Virus record (IMG/VR): IMGVR_UViG_3300043427_003610
Coordinates: 1 to 64,000 of that record
Reading direction: 5' to 3' (one strand)
Source: a virus
DNA length: 64,000 bases
Below the pieces are notes generated by a model that was not told the DNA's origin, did not search any database, and was given only the letters and a program-made list of their open reading frames with translations. The first letter of the stretch is position 1; every line of letters starts with the position of its first letter. Below are positions 6,389 through 14,226 of this stretch, in pieces. A program made the translations under genes and the position numbers.

Positions 6389-7633
6389 ATGGCAAGCAGC
6401 ACAGAGGGGGCAGCCGCGCTAAAGTTTCCGTGGATGACCGTCACTAGTCCGACGTTCACGAACTTTACGCTTGATGTCTCCGGGGAGCGGTTCGGGTTTG
6501 TGTTTCGTGTTCCGAAGACCGGAACCCTAAAGTACCTGCGATTCCGCATTGCAAGTATCGTGTCATCGGCGGCGATCCGCGCTGGTGTGTATGCGGTTGA
6601 CGTTGCCACGGGATTTCCGACCACGCAGATCCCGGGGTCGTCTAACGGTACGGTGACGCCTACGGCTCCGGGGCAATGGGATATCACGCTGAGCGCTGGA
6701 GCCTCAGTAACCGTTGGTGACGTCGTGGCGGTCGTTGTTGAGTTTGACAGCACGATTGGTAACCTTGGCGTCGGCCGCTACGCGACGAATCTGCCGTTCC
6801 CGTACGCGGTCTCGTTTAACGGCACATCGTGGAGCAAAGCCACCGGCCAGCCCGCCATGGTTATAGGCTACGACGACGACACGTATCCGATGTTTGATGG
6901 AGTCCAGAATCCGTCGTTTGCGTCCGTTACCTACAACCCAGCCAGCACGCCGTACGACGAGTACGGCCTCGCCTGGACTCCGGCTGCACCTGTGCGCCTC
7001 AAGGCAGTGATGGCGTACCTCGCGCTCGTAAGTGCGAACGGAAACTATGACGTGGTGCTCTATCAGGGCACGACCGCGTTGGCCACCAAATCCGTTGATG
7101 GGCATGTGTTGTCGCTGATTACAGGGACCCAGCACCTGGTATCGTTCGACAACCCGGTCAACCTGACGGCAGGTCAGCAGTATCGTCTGGTGATCAAGCC
7201 CACGGTATCAAGCCAAGGTGTGCAGCTGTGGTATAGCGGCATTGCAAGTGCCGCTGAACTGAATGCGTGGAATGGACCCGACTACTATTTGACGCGCCGA
7301 GTTGATGGTGGCGCGTGGAGTGATGATTCTGGAGCGGTACCGTGGATCACCCCGATCTTCGATCAGATTGACGACGGCACTGGTCCGGACATCACGGGCA
7401 CGTACACGATCAGCGGTGTGGTGACGCAAGCCGGGAACCCCGTGAGCGGGGCAACGGTGCGACTGATTCGTCAGAGCGACAACGGCATTGCTTCGACCAC
7501 CACGAACGCGCAGGGCCAGTATTCGTTCAGCGTGGCAAGCGGGCATTTGTACCATGCGATCGCGGAGTGGACCGACGGCGGGCAGAAGTACAATGCCAAG
7601 AGCCTGTGGGACCTCACGCCGGTCGCACCGTAA
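6389..7633 (+). CDS. Appendage protein with C-terminal carboxypeptidase-regulatory-like domain
   Basis: A 414-residue beta-rich protein. The body carries two lectin-like or jelly-roll halves: about 15-140 (RFGFVFRVPKTGTLKYLRFR; PGQWDITLSAGASVTVGDVV) and about 170-320. The last ~75 residues (YTISGVVTQAGNPVSGATVR, then TTTNAQGQYSFSVASG) are a clear carboxypeptidase-regulatory-like (Ig-type) domain, common at the end of phage fibres and useful for weak binding to cell-surface sugars. Its codons are less G+C-rich than those of the replication genes. Probable receptor-contact or decoration protein. No promoter was recognised in the 47 bases between the upstream terminator and its ATG. Confidence 0.62.
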   Translation: MASSTEGAAALKFPWMTVTSPTFTNFTLDVSGERFGFVFRVPKTGTLKYLRFRIASIVSSAAIRAGVYAVDVATGFPTTQIPGSSNGTVTPTAPGQWDITLSAGASVTVGDVVAVVVEFDSTIGNLGVGRYATNLPFPYAVSFNGTSWSKATGQPAMVIGYDDDTYPMFDGVQNPSFASVTYNPASTPYDEYGLAWTPAAPVRLKAVMAYLALVSANGNYDVVLYQGTTALATKSVDGHVLSLITGTQHLVSFDNPVNLTAGQQYRLVIKPTVSSQGVQLWYSGIASAAELNAWNGPDYYLTRRVDGGAWSDDSGAVPWITPIFDQIDDGTGPDITGTYTISGVVTQAGNPVSGATVRLIRQSDNGIASTTTNAQGQYSFSVASGHLYHAIAEWTDGGQKYNAKSLWDLTPVAP

Positions 7634-7645
7634 CGGAGACCAGGT

Positions 7646-7951
7646 ATGCCGACCAGGCAGATTGGAGCCGAGATGGTGGGGTGGGAAGGTCACGATAACA
7701 CGTGGTCGATTTGGTGCGACGACTTTGATTGGGACAACGTGGTAGCCGGGCGCGCGTACGGAAAGCCGCTTACGGATATGTTCGCCACAGAGTTGCCTTC
7801 GACATTGCAGCTCGGCCGAGACAAGCGCTTGGTGGTGGACATTTCGGGCATGCCGGTGGGCGAAGACTTCCGGCTCTGGCTTGAGTTCGACATGAATGAC
7901 AACACGATGGTACGCGTGCCGGACGCGTACGACCTGCTCACGATTCGATGA
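7646..7951 (+). CDS. Unknown small protein, possible fibre accessory
   Basis: A 101-residue acidic protein beginning 12 bases after the previous stop. It has Trp/Asp-rich motifs (NTWSIWCDDFDWDNV) and a strand-rich second half (LVVDISGMPVGEDFRLWLEF). No domain is recognised. It overlaps the next start (ATGA at 7948). Its place between two appendage genes suggests a chaperone or a minor component of the same structure, but this is context only. Confidence 0.55.
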   Translation: MPTRQIGAEMVGWEGHDNTWSIWCDDFDWDNVVAGRAYGKPLTDMFATELPSTLQLGRDKRLVVDISGMPVGEDFRLWLEFDMNDNTMVRVPDAYDLLTIR

Positions 7952-8166
7952 TCTCGGACATTGATCAGCTCAACGTGCGGATTAACGCCTTGCAGCAGCA
8001 GTTCCTGACGCTGCACGAGGAAGTCCGGCACATGCAGAAGCAACTGAGTACGCTCGGGTCGCCCTGGTGGCGGCGGGTCTTGTTTCGTCTCGACGGCTGG
8101 CCGCCGTGGTGGATTGTGGCCGAACGACCGAAGTGGCGTCCCTGGCGGCGCTGGTGGAGGAGTTAG
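7948..8166 (+). CDS. Coiled-coil peptide with Trp/Arg-rich tail
   Basis: A 72-residue protein with two very different halves. Residues 1-37 form an amphipathic helix/coiled coil (INALQQQFLTLHEEVRHMQK). The last 35 residues hold nine Trp and eight Arg, as in PWWRR, WPPWW and PWRRWWRS. Short Trp/Arg-rich cationic segments of this kind partition into membranes and are typical of antimicrobial peptides such as indolicidin. It could be a virion component with a membrane-active tip or a lysis factor; nothing proves either. It is real by context: ATGA overlap upstream and three bases before the next gene. Confidence 0.6.
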   Translation: MISDIDQLNVRINALQQQFLTLHEEVRHMQKQLSTLGSPWWRRVLFRLDGWPPWWIVAERPKWRPWRRWWRS

Positions 8167-8169
8167 GCA

Positions 8170-9744
8170 ATGAGCGCATTGTACTTACACGACGAATTGT
8201 CTGACATCAGCCTTGGGACGAACAACACCAACAAGGCTGGGGCGGCCGTTGCGTGGCGTGCGCGTGTGGCCAAGCCGACCCCGGAGACTACGGCGAATGT
8301 GACCGCTACGGTCGCGTCGGTAACAGGACCCACGAACGGTCTGGAGACGGGCAACCCGGTCAACGAGTGGATCAGTGCTCCGTTGGCGGCCGCGGTGACG
8401 ATCAGCGGTACGATCAGGTTCAATATGTGCGCGCGCGAATCAAACGCCATGGCTAACGCTGGCGTGGGTGTCGTGGTGCAGCGACTCAACAACGTAGGAA
8501 CCGTGGTCTCGACAATTGTCGACTCGGTTCAAGGAACGGAGCTAGGTACCACTAATGCCCGTCGCACCTGGACGGCGACGCCAACCAGCACCGCGATGGC
8601 GGTGGGCGATCGATTCCGTATTCGCGTGTATTTCGACGACGCTGGTGGTACCATGGTTACGGGGTACACCCTAACACTGACGTACGACGGGACCAACGCA
8701 GCAATCGGCGATTCCAACGTGGACTTTGCCGAAACGCTCTCGTTCATGTCGGGGTCATCAGGCGGCCTTGGGGCGTTTACACCGGTGACCACAGGCATTC
8801 CCACTGGGCGAATTATTAATACGGTCGCTTATGCCAATAATCTGTTTGTTGCAACGGCGACGAATTTTACTCAGCAGACTTCAGTATACACTGCGTCAGA
8901 CGTCGCTGGTCCGTGGTCTCTTGTTGGCACACTTCCAACAGTTAACTCGGTAGCACGCCTTAAGTATGTAAACAATATTTGGATCGCATTGGCTGGGGGG
9001 TTATATACCGCAACCAACCTAAGCGGCCCATGGACAGACAGAACTCCGGCAGACGCAAACAACAGTGAAGATTTTGTGTTCGAGAATAATCAGTATGTGC
9101 TGGTAGGAGCGAGTTCTGGTGTAGGAGCGGTATGGTTCACTTCAGACATACTGCAACCGTCCTGGACGCGGACCACGATTGCGGGTACGAGCATACTGGC
9201 GGGCATCGCCTATGGCGACGGACTATGGGCTACCTGCGATTCCTCAGGTGCTTCCGGCAAGGTGTACACCGCAGCGTCTCCGTCTGGCCCATGGACTCAA
9301 CGTACGAGCCCGACAGCCAACTACACGTCAATGTACTATAGCAACGGCTATTGGGCTGCCGGTACTGGATCGTTGGGTGTGGTATATACTACCAATCCTA
9401 CAGGTACATGGACTCTTACAGGCTCCACTGAATTTGACGGCCTTTCTACTGACGTGATTGTCTATAGTGCAAGTACCGGTTTTTGGTATACAACCGCTGG
9501 TTCACGCTTAGCTTGCACCAGCAATTTTACCAGTTGGACGTTAATTGACAATGTGCTTTCAGGGAGTAGCCTGGAAGGCATCGCCTTGTATGATACGGGC
9601 ATTTTTGTAGGCGGGCAAAGCGGAAAGTCTGCTTACGCTCCGCTGTCATCGCCGTTGTTTCTTACAGACGTGATCAGTTCAATTACTGACCAAGGCGCAA
9701 GTGTTACGGAACTGACTGCGTGGACTAGCCGAGGGAACGGTTAA
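8170..9744 (+). CDS. Fibre/receptor-binding protein with propeller-like repeats
   Basis: A 524-residue protein. Residues 1-~190 form a beta-rich domain that is clearly related to the N-terminus of the next gene product (shared pattern: AVGDRFRIRVYFDD here, AAGQRLRFRFSLDD there), probably the virion-attachment part. Residues ~200-500 contain repeats ending in SGPW or AGPW (VAGPWSLVGTLP, LSGPWTDRTP, PSGPWTQRTSP), as in sialidase-like beta-propellers. DNA for the propeller (about 8790-9720) is markedly A+T-richer than its surroundings, suggesting acquisition of a new tip domain. The Asp-box itself is not clear, so enzyme activity is not claimed. The stop overlaps the next ATG (TAATG). Confidence 0.65.
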   Translation: MSALYLHDELSDISLGTNNTNKAGAAVAWRARVAKPTPETTANVTATVASVTGPTNGLETGNPVNEWISAPLAAAVTISGTIRFNMCARESNAMANAGVGVVVQRLNNVGTVVSTIVDSVQGTELGTTNARRTWTATPTSTAMAVGDRFRIRVYFDDAGGTMVTGYTLTLTYDGTNAAIGDSNVDFAETLSFMSGSSGGLGAFTPVTTGIPTGRIINTVAYANNLFVATATNFTQQTSVYTASDVAGPWSLVGTLPTVNSVARLKYVNNIWIALAGGLYTATNLSGPWTDRTPADANNSEDFVFENNQYVLVGASSGVGAVWFTSDILQPSWTRTTIAGTSILAGIAYGDGLWATCDSSGASGKVYTAASPSGPWTQRTSPTANYTSMYYSNGYWAAGTGSLGVVYTTNPTGTWTLTGSTEFDGLSTDVIVYSASTGFWYTTAGSRLACTSNFTSWTLIDNVLSGSSLEGIALYDTGIFVGGQSGKSAYAPLSSPLFLTDVISSITDQGASVTELTAWTSRGNG

Positions 9745-12700
9745 TGGCAGCGTCAACCGCAGTACGTACTACCCTGGCGGGCTTTGTCACGCAACTGCAG
9801 TGGACTGCCACGGCGAACGGCAACGCTGTCGAGTGGTATACGCCGCGGCTGTCAGCCGCCACGCTCTCGGGCCTGGTGTCCGCAAATGTGCGGGTCTCGC
9901 TAAGCAATGCTCTGGCCAACGCGACCGTGCGGTTGCAGATCGCCGTAGTCGATAACGACGGTACCAATCAAGTTATCTATGGCGCAGGCAACGCTAATGT
10001 CGAGCCCGGTACAACGGAGACCGTGTGTACGGTCGTAGTCGCTGGCCCGGACACTGCTATTGCGGCGGGACAGCGCCTTCGCTTCAGGTTCTCCCTTGAT
10101 GACTTCGAAGCGGCGATGGGTGCCGGGTACACGGCGACGCTGTACTACAACAGCGCCACGGCTGATGTGTCTGGTGATACGTACATCACCCTGCCGGTGG
10201 TGCTGGCGGAGTACAATCAAACATTAACGCTTACTGGCGTCGAGTCCACAAATGCGTTTGGTGCGCCGACAGTGTCGGCGGCTGTCCAGTCACAGACGAT
10301 CGAAGCGACCGCCGTCGACGATTCGACCGACGCGTTTGGTGCGCACGCGCTTCAGCTCAATCTGACGGCCACTGCTGTCGACGACAGCACAGAAGCGTTC
10401 GGGACGCCGACGGTCGACGCTGGTGCGGTTTCGCTTACGGCCTCTGCGGTTGACGACAGCACGGACGCGTTTGGAACGGCTACCGTTGAGGTCGGTGCGG
10501 TTACGCTTACCGCGTCGGCCGTTGACGATAGCACTGACGCCTTCGGCACCCCGACGGTGGCCGCTGGTGCGGTTTCGCTTACGGCCTCTGCGGTTGACGA
10601 CAGCACGGACGCGTTTGGAACGGCTACCGTTGAGGTCGGTGCGGTTACGCTTACCGCGTCGGCCGTTGGCGATAGCACGGACGCGTTTGGAACGGCTACC
10701 GTTGAGACTGGTGCGGTTACGCTCACCGCGTCGGCGGTGGACGACAGCACGGACGAGTTCGGCGCGCCGACGATCGCAGCCGGTGCGGTTACGCTTACGG
10801 CCTCAGCATTTGACGATAGCACGGACGCTTTCGGATCTGCGGTAGTTACGCCGCAGGCAGTAACGCTGACCCAGGCCGGTGTTGACGACTCGACGGATTT
10901 GTTTGGTAGTCCGACGGCGAGTGCTGGTGCGGTTACGCTGCAAAGCGAAGGGTACGACGACTCCACCGACTTCTTCGGCCTTCCGACTGTAAGCGTTGGT
11001 GCGGTAACGCTGACGCAGACGTCAGTTGTCAATGTCACGCTGTTCGGGCACCCAGAGAGCGACGCGCCGTTCCAAGCGCACGACCTCACGGCTGAAGCGG
11101 TATTCAACACACAGCAGTTTGGTACGGCACAGGTAATTCCTGGGGCGGTGACGCTTACCGCGACCGGGGTTAGCGAGTTCACCTACACGGCACCGGTAGG
11201 CAACGACGGCAACCTGGCCCTCGAGCCGTACAACCCACCGTCCGGCAACTTTGCCAACTTCGACCTGGCCAGCCGGTTCGGGCTGCACACGGTCACGGCC
11301 GGGGCGGCTACCCTTACGGCGTCAGCGGTTGACGATGGCACGGACCTCTTCGGTTCAGCTTCGATCACCACGGGTGCGGTAACGCTAGTTGCTGCGGCGG
11401 TCGACGACAGCACGGGTGACTTTGGCTCGGCCACGGTTACCACTGGTGCGGTCCTGGTCCAGCAGTCGGCCTTTGACGACAGCACGGACGCCTTTGGCTC
11501 GCCCACCGTCGCACAGGGTGCTGTCACCCTTACGGCAAGTGGCTACGACGATAGCACGGACGCGTTCGGCACTCCAAGCCTCGGGCTGAGCCTCGCAGCG
11601 AGCGGCGTTGACGACTCGACGGATACGTTCGGGTCGGCGCAGCTCCGGCTGAATCTGTCGGCATCTGGAGTTGATGACGCGACCGACGCTTTTGGTGCGG
11701 CAACGGTTACGGTTGGTGCGACGACGCTTGCGGCCAGTGGTGTTGACGATAGCACCGACAACTTCGGGTTCCCGGTCATTGCGACGGGGCCGGTGCTGGT
11801 CCAGCAGTCAGCATTTGATGACAGCACGGACGCCTTTGGTGCGCCGACAGTAAACCGTGGGGCGGTCACTGTCACGGCGACCGGATATGACGATTCCACG
11901 GATGCTTTCGGCTCTCCGAACCTTGGGCTGAGGCTTACTGCGAGCAGTGTTGACGATTCGAGCGACGCTTTCGGGTCGGCGCAACTCCAGCTGAATCTGT
12001 CGGCTGCTGGAGTCGACGACTCCACGGACGCGTTCGGTACGGCTACGGTCACTGCTGGCGGTACAACCCTGGTGGCCAGTGCGGTCAATGATAGCACGGA
12101 CGGCTTCGGCACGCCGGTCATTGCCACGGGTCCAGTGCTTGTTCAACAGTCGGCCTTTGACGACAGCACGGACGTCTTCGGTGCTCCGACGGTCAACCGC
12201 GGCGCAGTTACGCTCACGGCGGCCGCGTACAACGATTCCACGGATTCGTTCGGTGCCCCTCAGCTCAATCTGCGTCTTACAGCTACGGCTGTCGATGACA
12301 GTACGGATTCCTTTGGCGCTGCCGCGCTGCGGCTCAACCTGGTCGTCAGCGGGGTTGACGACACTACCGATGCGTTTGGCGGCGCAAGCCTACGGCTGAA
12401 TCTTACGGCTGCCGGAGTCAATGACAGCACGGATTCGTTTGGCTCAGCCAGCATTACCACTGGCGCAGTGCTGGTCCAGCAGTCGGCTTTTGACGACAGC
12501 ACGGACGCGTTTGGTACGCCCACGGTCACGTTGGGCGGTGTCGCCCTGGTCGCGTCTGGTGTTGATGATAGCACCGACGGTTTCGGTTCTGCGGTTGTCA
12601 GCACAGGCGCGGTTACGCTATCGGCGTCTGGCGTTGACGATAGTACGGACCAGTTCGGTACCCCGGTGTTGTCCACCGGGGCGCTCACGATCGTTGCCAC

Positions 12701-13490
12701 CGGGGTGGCCAATGCGCAGGCCTTCGGGACGGCGGCGTTTACAGCGGGCTCCGTCACGATCACCAGTTCCGCGGTGGTCAGTGGGGGTCAGTTCGGTGCT
12801 CCGGTCGTTGCTCCGCAGGCGGTCACGCTGCAGGCGGCCGCGGTAGACGATTCGACCGACGCCTTCGGTACGCCGGTTGTCTCGACCGGGCAGATCGTTC
12901 TTGCGCAGAGCAGTGTCGACGATTCGACGGATGGGTTTGGTGCTCCGACGGTCACGTCTGGTGCGGCGTCGCTCCTGGCGACGGGTGTCAGCGACGGCGA
13001 TACCTTCGGCTCGCCGCTGGTCGTTGCCGCCACCGTCCTGAGTGCCCAGTCGGTCGACGATTCTGTCGATGTCTTTGGTGCGCCCACCGTAGCGCCCGGT
13101 GCGCGGACGCTCTCGGCCAGTGGTGTCGCCGAAGCTGACCAGTTTGGGTCACCTGTCGTGGCGCCGGGGGCCGTCACGGTCACGGCAGCCGGTGCGGTAA
13201 ATCCGAGTGCCTTCGGCCTGGCGACCGTCAACCGCGGCGCGTTCACGCTGTCGGCCACCGGCGTCGATGATCGGACGGATGGGTTTGGGGCACCGACAAC
13301 CGCGGTCGGGCCGGTAACGCTTTCTGGCAGCGGGTTCGCTGACCCTGACCAGTTTGGGGCCCTGGTTGTCTCTCCTGGGCCGGTGTCAGTCGCTCCGACC
13401 TCGGTCGACGACGCAACCGATCAGTTTGGGGCGCACAGGATTCTTGACTACGGTAACGGACAAGTCTCCGCCTTCTTCGCGTTCTTTTAG
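9744..13490 (+). CDS. Giant 24-residue-repeat virion protein
   Basis: A 1248-residue protein. Residues 1-~160 resemble the N-terminal domain of the preceding fibre. Almost all the rest is a tandem repeat of about 24 residues with consensus V-D-D-S-T-D-A-F-G-x-P-x-V-x-x-G-A-V-T-L-T-A-S, of which I count about 45 copies by the FG mark; late copies are more diverged (for example VAEADQFGSP). The regular beta-type pattern suggests a long solenoid or fibrous stalk. The acidic DDSTD turn could bind Ca2+, but this is a guess. The end (GQVSAFFAFF) is hydrophobic and may be the tip. Repeats are also near-identical at DNA level early on. Probable tail/head fibre. Confidence 0.7.
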   Translation: MAASTAVRTTLAGFVTQLQWTATANGNAVEWYTPRLSAATLSGLVSANVRVSLSNALANATVRLQIAVVDNDGTNQVIYGAGNANVEPGTTETVCTVVVAGPDTAIAAGQRLRFRFSLDDFEAAMGAGYTATLYYNSATADVSGDTYITLPVVLAEYNQTLTLTGVESTNAFGAPTVSAAVQSQTIEATAVDDSTDAFGAHALQLNLTATAVDDSTEAFGTPTVDAGAVSLTASAVDDSTDAFGTATVEVGAVTLTASAVDDSTDAFGTPTVAAGAVSLTASAVDDSTDAFGTATVEVGAVTLTASAVGDSTDAFGTATVETGAVTLTASAVDDSTDEFGAPTIAAGAVTLTASAFDDSTDAFGSAVVTPQAVTLTQAGVDDSTDLFGSPTASAGAVTLQSEGYDDSTDFFGLPTVSVGAVTLTQTSVVNVTLFGHPESDAPFQAHDLTAEAVFNTQQFGTAQVIPGAVTLTATGVSEFTYTAPVGNDGNLALEPYNPPSGNFANFDLASRFGLHTVTAGAATLTASAVDDGTDLFGSASITTGAVTLVAAAVDDSTGDFGSATVTTGAVLVQQSAFDDSTDAFGSPTVAQGAVTLTASGYDDSTDAFGTPSLGLSLAASGVDDSTDTFGSAQLRLNLSASGVDDATDAFGAATVTVGATTLAASGVDDSTDNFGFPVIATGPVLVQQSAFDDSTDAFGAPTVNRGAVTVTATGYDDSTDAFGSPNLGLRLTASSVDDSSDAFGSAQLQLNLSAAGVDDSTDAFGTATVTAGGTTLVASAVNDSTDGFGTPVIATGPVLVQQSAFDDSTDVFGAPTVNRGAVTLTAAAYNDSTDSFGAPQLNLRLTATAVDDSTDSFGAAALRLNLVVSGVDDTTDAFGGASLRLNLTAAGVNDSTDSFGSASITTGAVLVQQSAFDDSTDAFGTPTVTLGGVALVASGVDDSTDGFGSAVVSTGAVTLSASGVDDSTDQFGTPVLSTGALTIVATGVANAQAFGTAAFTAGSVTITSSAVVSGGQFGAPVVAPQAVTLQAAAVDDSTDAFGTPVVSTGQIVLAQSSVDDSTDGFGAPTVTSGAASLLATGVSDGDTFGSPLVVAATVLSAQSVDDSVDVFGAPTVAPGARTLSASGVAEADQFGSPVVAPGAVTVTAAGAVNPSAFGLATVNRGAFTLSATGVDDRTDGFGAPTTAVGPVTLSGSGFADPDQFGALVVSPGPVSVAPTSVDDATDQFGAHRILDYGNGQVSAFFAFF
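10419..10668 (+). repeat. Near-identical 144-base higher-order repeat inside the repeat gene
   Basis: The segment starting GCTGGTGCGGTTTCG at 10419 recurs at 10563 with almost no change for about 100 bases. The distance is two 72-base units (48 codons). This shows recent duplication of repeat pairs on top of older divergence elsewhere in the array, and marks a region likely to vary in copy number. Confidence 0.7.
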
Positions 13491-13524
13491 CGTTAACGTG
13501 TCCGCGGCCTGAGCTGCTTGACGC

Positions 13525-13532
13525 GACGTATT
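13525..13532 (+). promoter_or_regulatory. Possible class B-like -10 (CGACGTATT)
   Basis: Differs from the class B motif CGACYTATT at one position. It lies in the 149-base gap after the repeat protein, about 107 bases before the next gene. A weak candidate. Confidence 0.25.
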
Positions 13533-13639
13533 GCTGAACTCTTCACCTCGCCATTATGCCACCCCGAACTAGCCGCCTTCTCCGCTGGGCGCTCGGCCTC
13601 GGTCGGTGGATATACACCTACCAAATAACGAGGACCATT

Positions 13640-13990
13640 ATGAACGCTATTGTGTCGCTTCTGCTTCGTGTTGCCCTGGCGGATATCGCCAAGGGTATTG
13701 TCGCTGGTCTCGCTCCGACGCTCCGCGCGGTGCAGGCGTACAACCTTCAGCCCGCCGACCTGGCCGCGTTGTTCGGACATGTCGCGATGCTGGCAAAGGG
13801 CGCAACGCCCCAGTACGCCCCGCTGGCCCACATGGCGGCCGAAGATGTCAAGGATATGGCCGAGGCGCTGTTCGGCCTGCTGAAGTCGCTGATGACGGAG
13901 TACGGGATTGCCCTGACGAATGAGCAGATCGGTACCTTGCTGGCGGCCGTCGTGGCGCGCGTCCAGGTCAAGTTCCCGGCAGCGGCCTAA
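13640..13990 (+). CDS. Small helical protein, unknown (possible virion or lysis accessory)
   Basis: A 116-residue protein. ATG 13640 is chosen because it follows a GAGG ribosome binding site; an in-frame ATG at 13556 has none. The N-terminal ~30 residues are hydrophobic with a few charges (IVSLLLRVALADIAKGIVAG), and the rest forms Ala/Leu-rich helices (LAALFGHVAMLAKG, DMAEALFGLLKSLM). Holin-like behaviour is possible but the hydrophobic segment is amphipathic, not clearly membrane spanning. Its stop overlaps the start of the next small membrane protein, so the two are probably made together. Confidence 0.55.
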   Translation: MNAIVSLLLRVALADIAKGIVAGLAPTLRAVQAYNLQPADLAALFGHVAMLAKGATPQYAPLAHMAAEDVKDMAEALFGLLKSLMTEYGIALTNEQIGTLLAAVVARVQVKFPAAA

Positions 13991-14145
13991 TGGAGTCCAT
14001 TTTTGACACGGAAACCGCCATCGTCCTCGGTCTGGCGATCGCCCTGGGCGTGTGGTGGTTGTGGAAAAACCCCAATCCGCCTCCCAAGCCACCGGAAGAG
14101 GTCGATCCTGACCAGCCGGTTAGCGACGAGCCCAAAGCGGAGTAA
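13990..14145 (+). CDS. 51-residue single-pass membrane protein
   Basis: Starts at an ATG overlapping the previous stop (TAATG). Residues ~9-26 (TAIVLGLAIALGVWWLW) form one membrane helix. The remainder is a Pro-rich, acidic tail (NPNPPPKPPEEVDP). The layout (short N-terminus, one helix, proline-rich tail) occurs in small phage lysis or superinfection proteins, but no specific family is recognised. Codon use matches its neighbours. It is followed by the class A promoter/terminator hairpin. Confidence 0.55.
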   Translation: MESIFDTETAIVLGLAIALGVWWLWKNPNPPPKPPEEVDPDQPVSDEPKAE

Positions 14146-14169
14146 GTAGCACCCAATATCGGCGGTTCT

Positions 14170-14196
14170 GTAAGGAGTGGCACACCTTGGTCAATT
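14170..14196 (+). promoter_or_regulatory. Class A promoter of the replication operon
   Basis: GTAAG 14170-14174, 15-base spacer, GTCAATT 14190-14196. The -10 lies exactly in the loop of the inverted repeat 14177-14207. The primase-helicase gene begins 31 bases downstream (GTG 14227). Confidence 0.72.
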
Positions 14197-14218
14197 AGGT
14201 GTGCCACCCTTTGTTTTG
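14177..14218 (+). terminator. Terminator hairpin with class A -10 in its loop
   Basis: GTGGCACACCT (14177-14187) and AGGTGTGCCAC (14197-14207) form a perfect 11-bp stem. The nine-base loop holds GTCAATT, and CCCTTTGTTTT follows. As RNA from upstream it reads as a terminator; as DNA it frames the promoter of the next operon. Confidence 0.65.
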
Positions 14219-14226
14219 GATCCCTT

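Noticed and set aside
10352-13258. Minus-strand frames with repeating NASVLSST-type units
   Set aside because: They are the reverse reading of the 24-residue repeat gene, so their periodicity is inherited, not independent.
10419-13490. CRISPR-like array of regular repeats
   Set aside because: Repeat unit is a multiple of three, in frame, with graded divergence and no unique spacers; it is a protein repeat.
13990-14145. Calling the 51-residue membrane protein a spanin or holin
   Set aside because: No lipobox, no endolysin neighbour and only one helix; the evidence is too thin.
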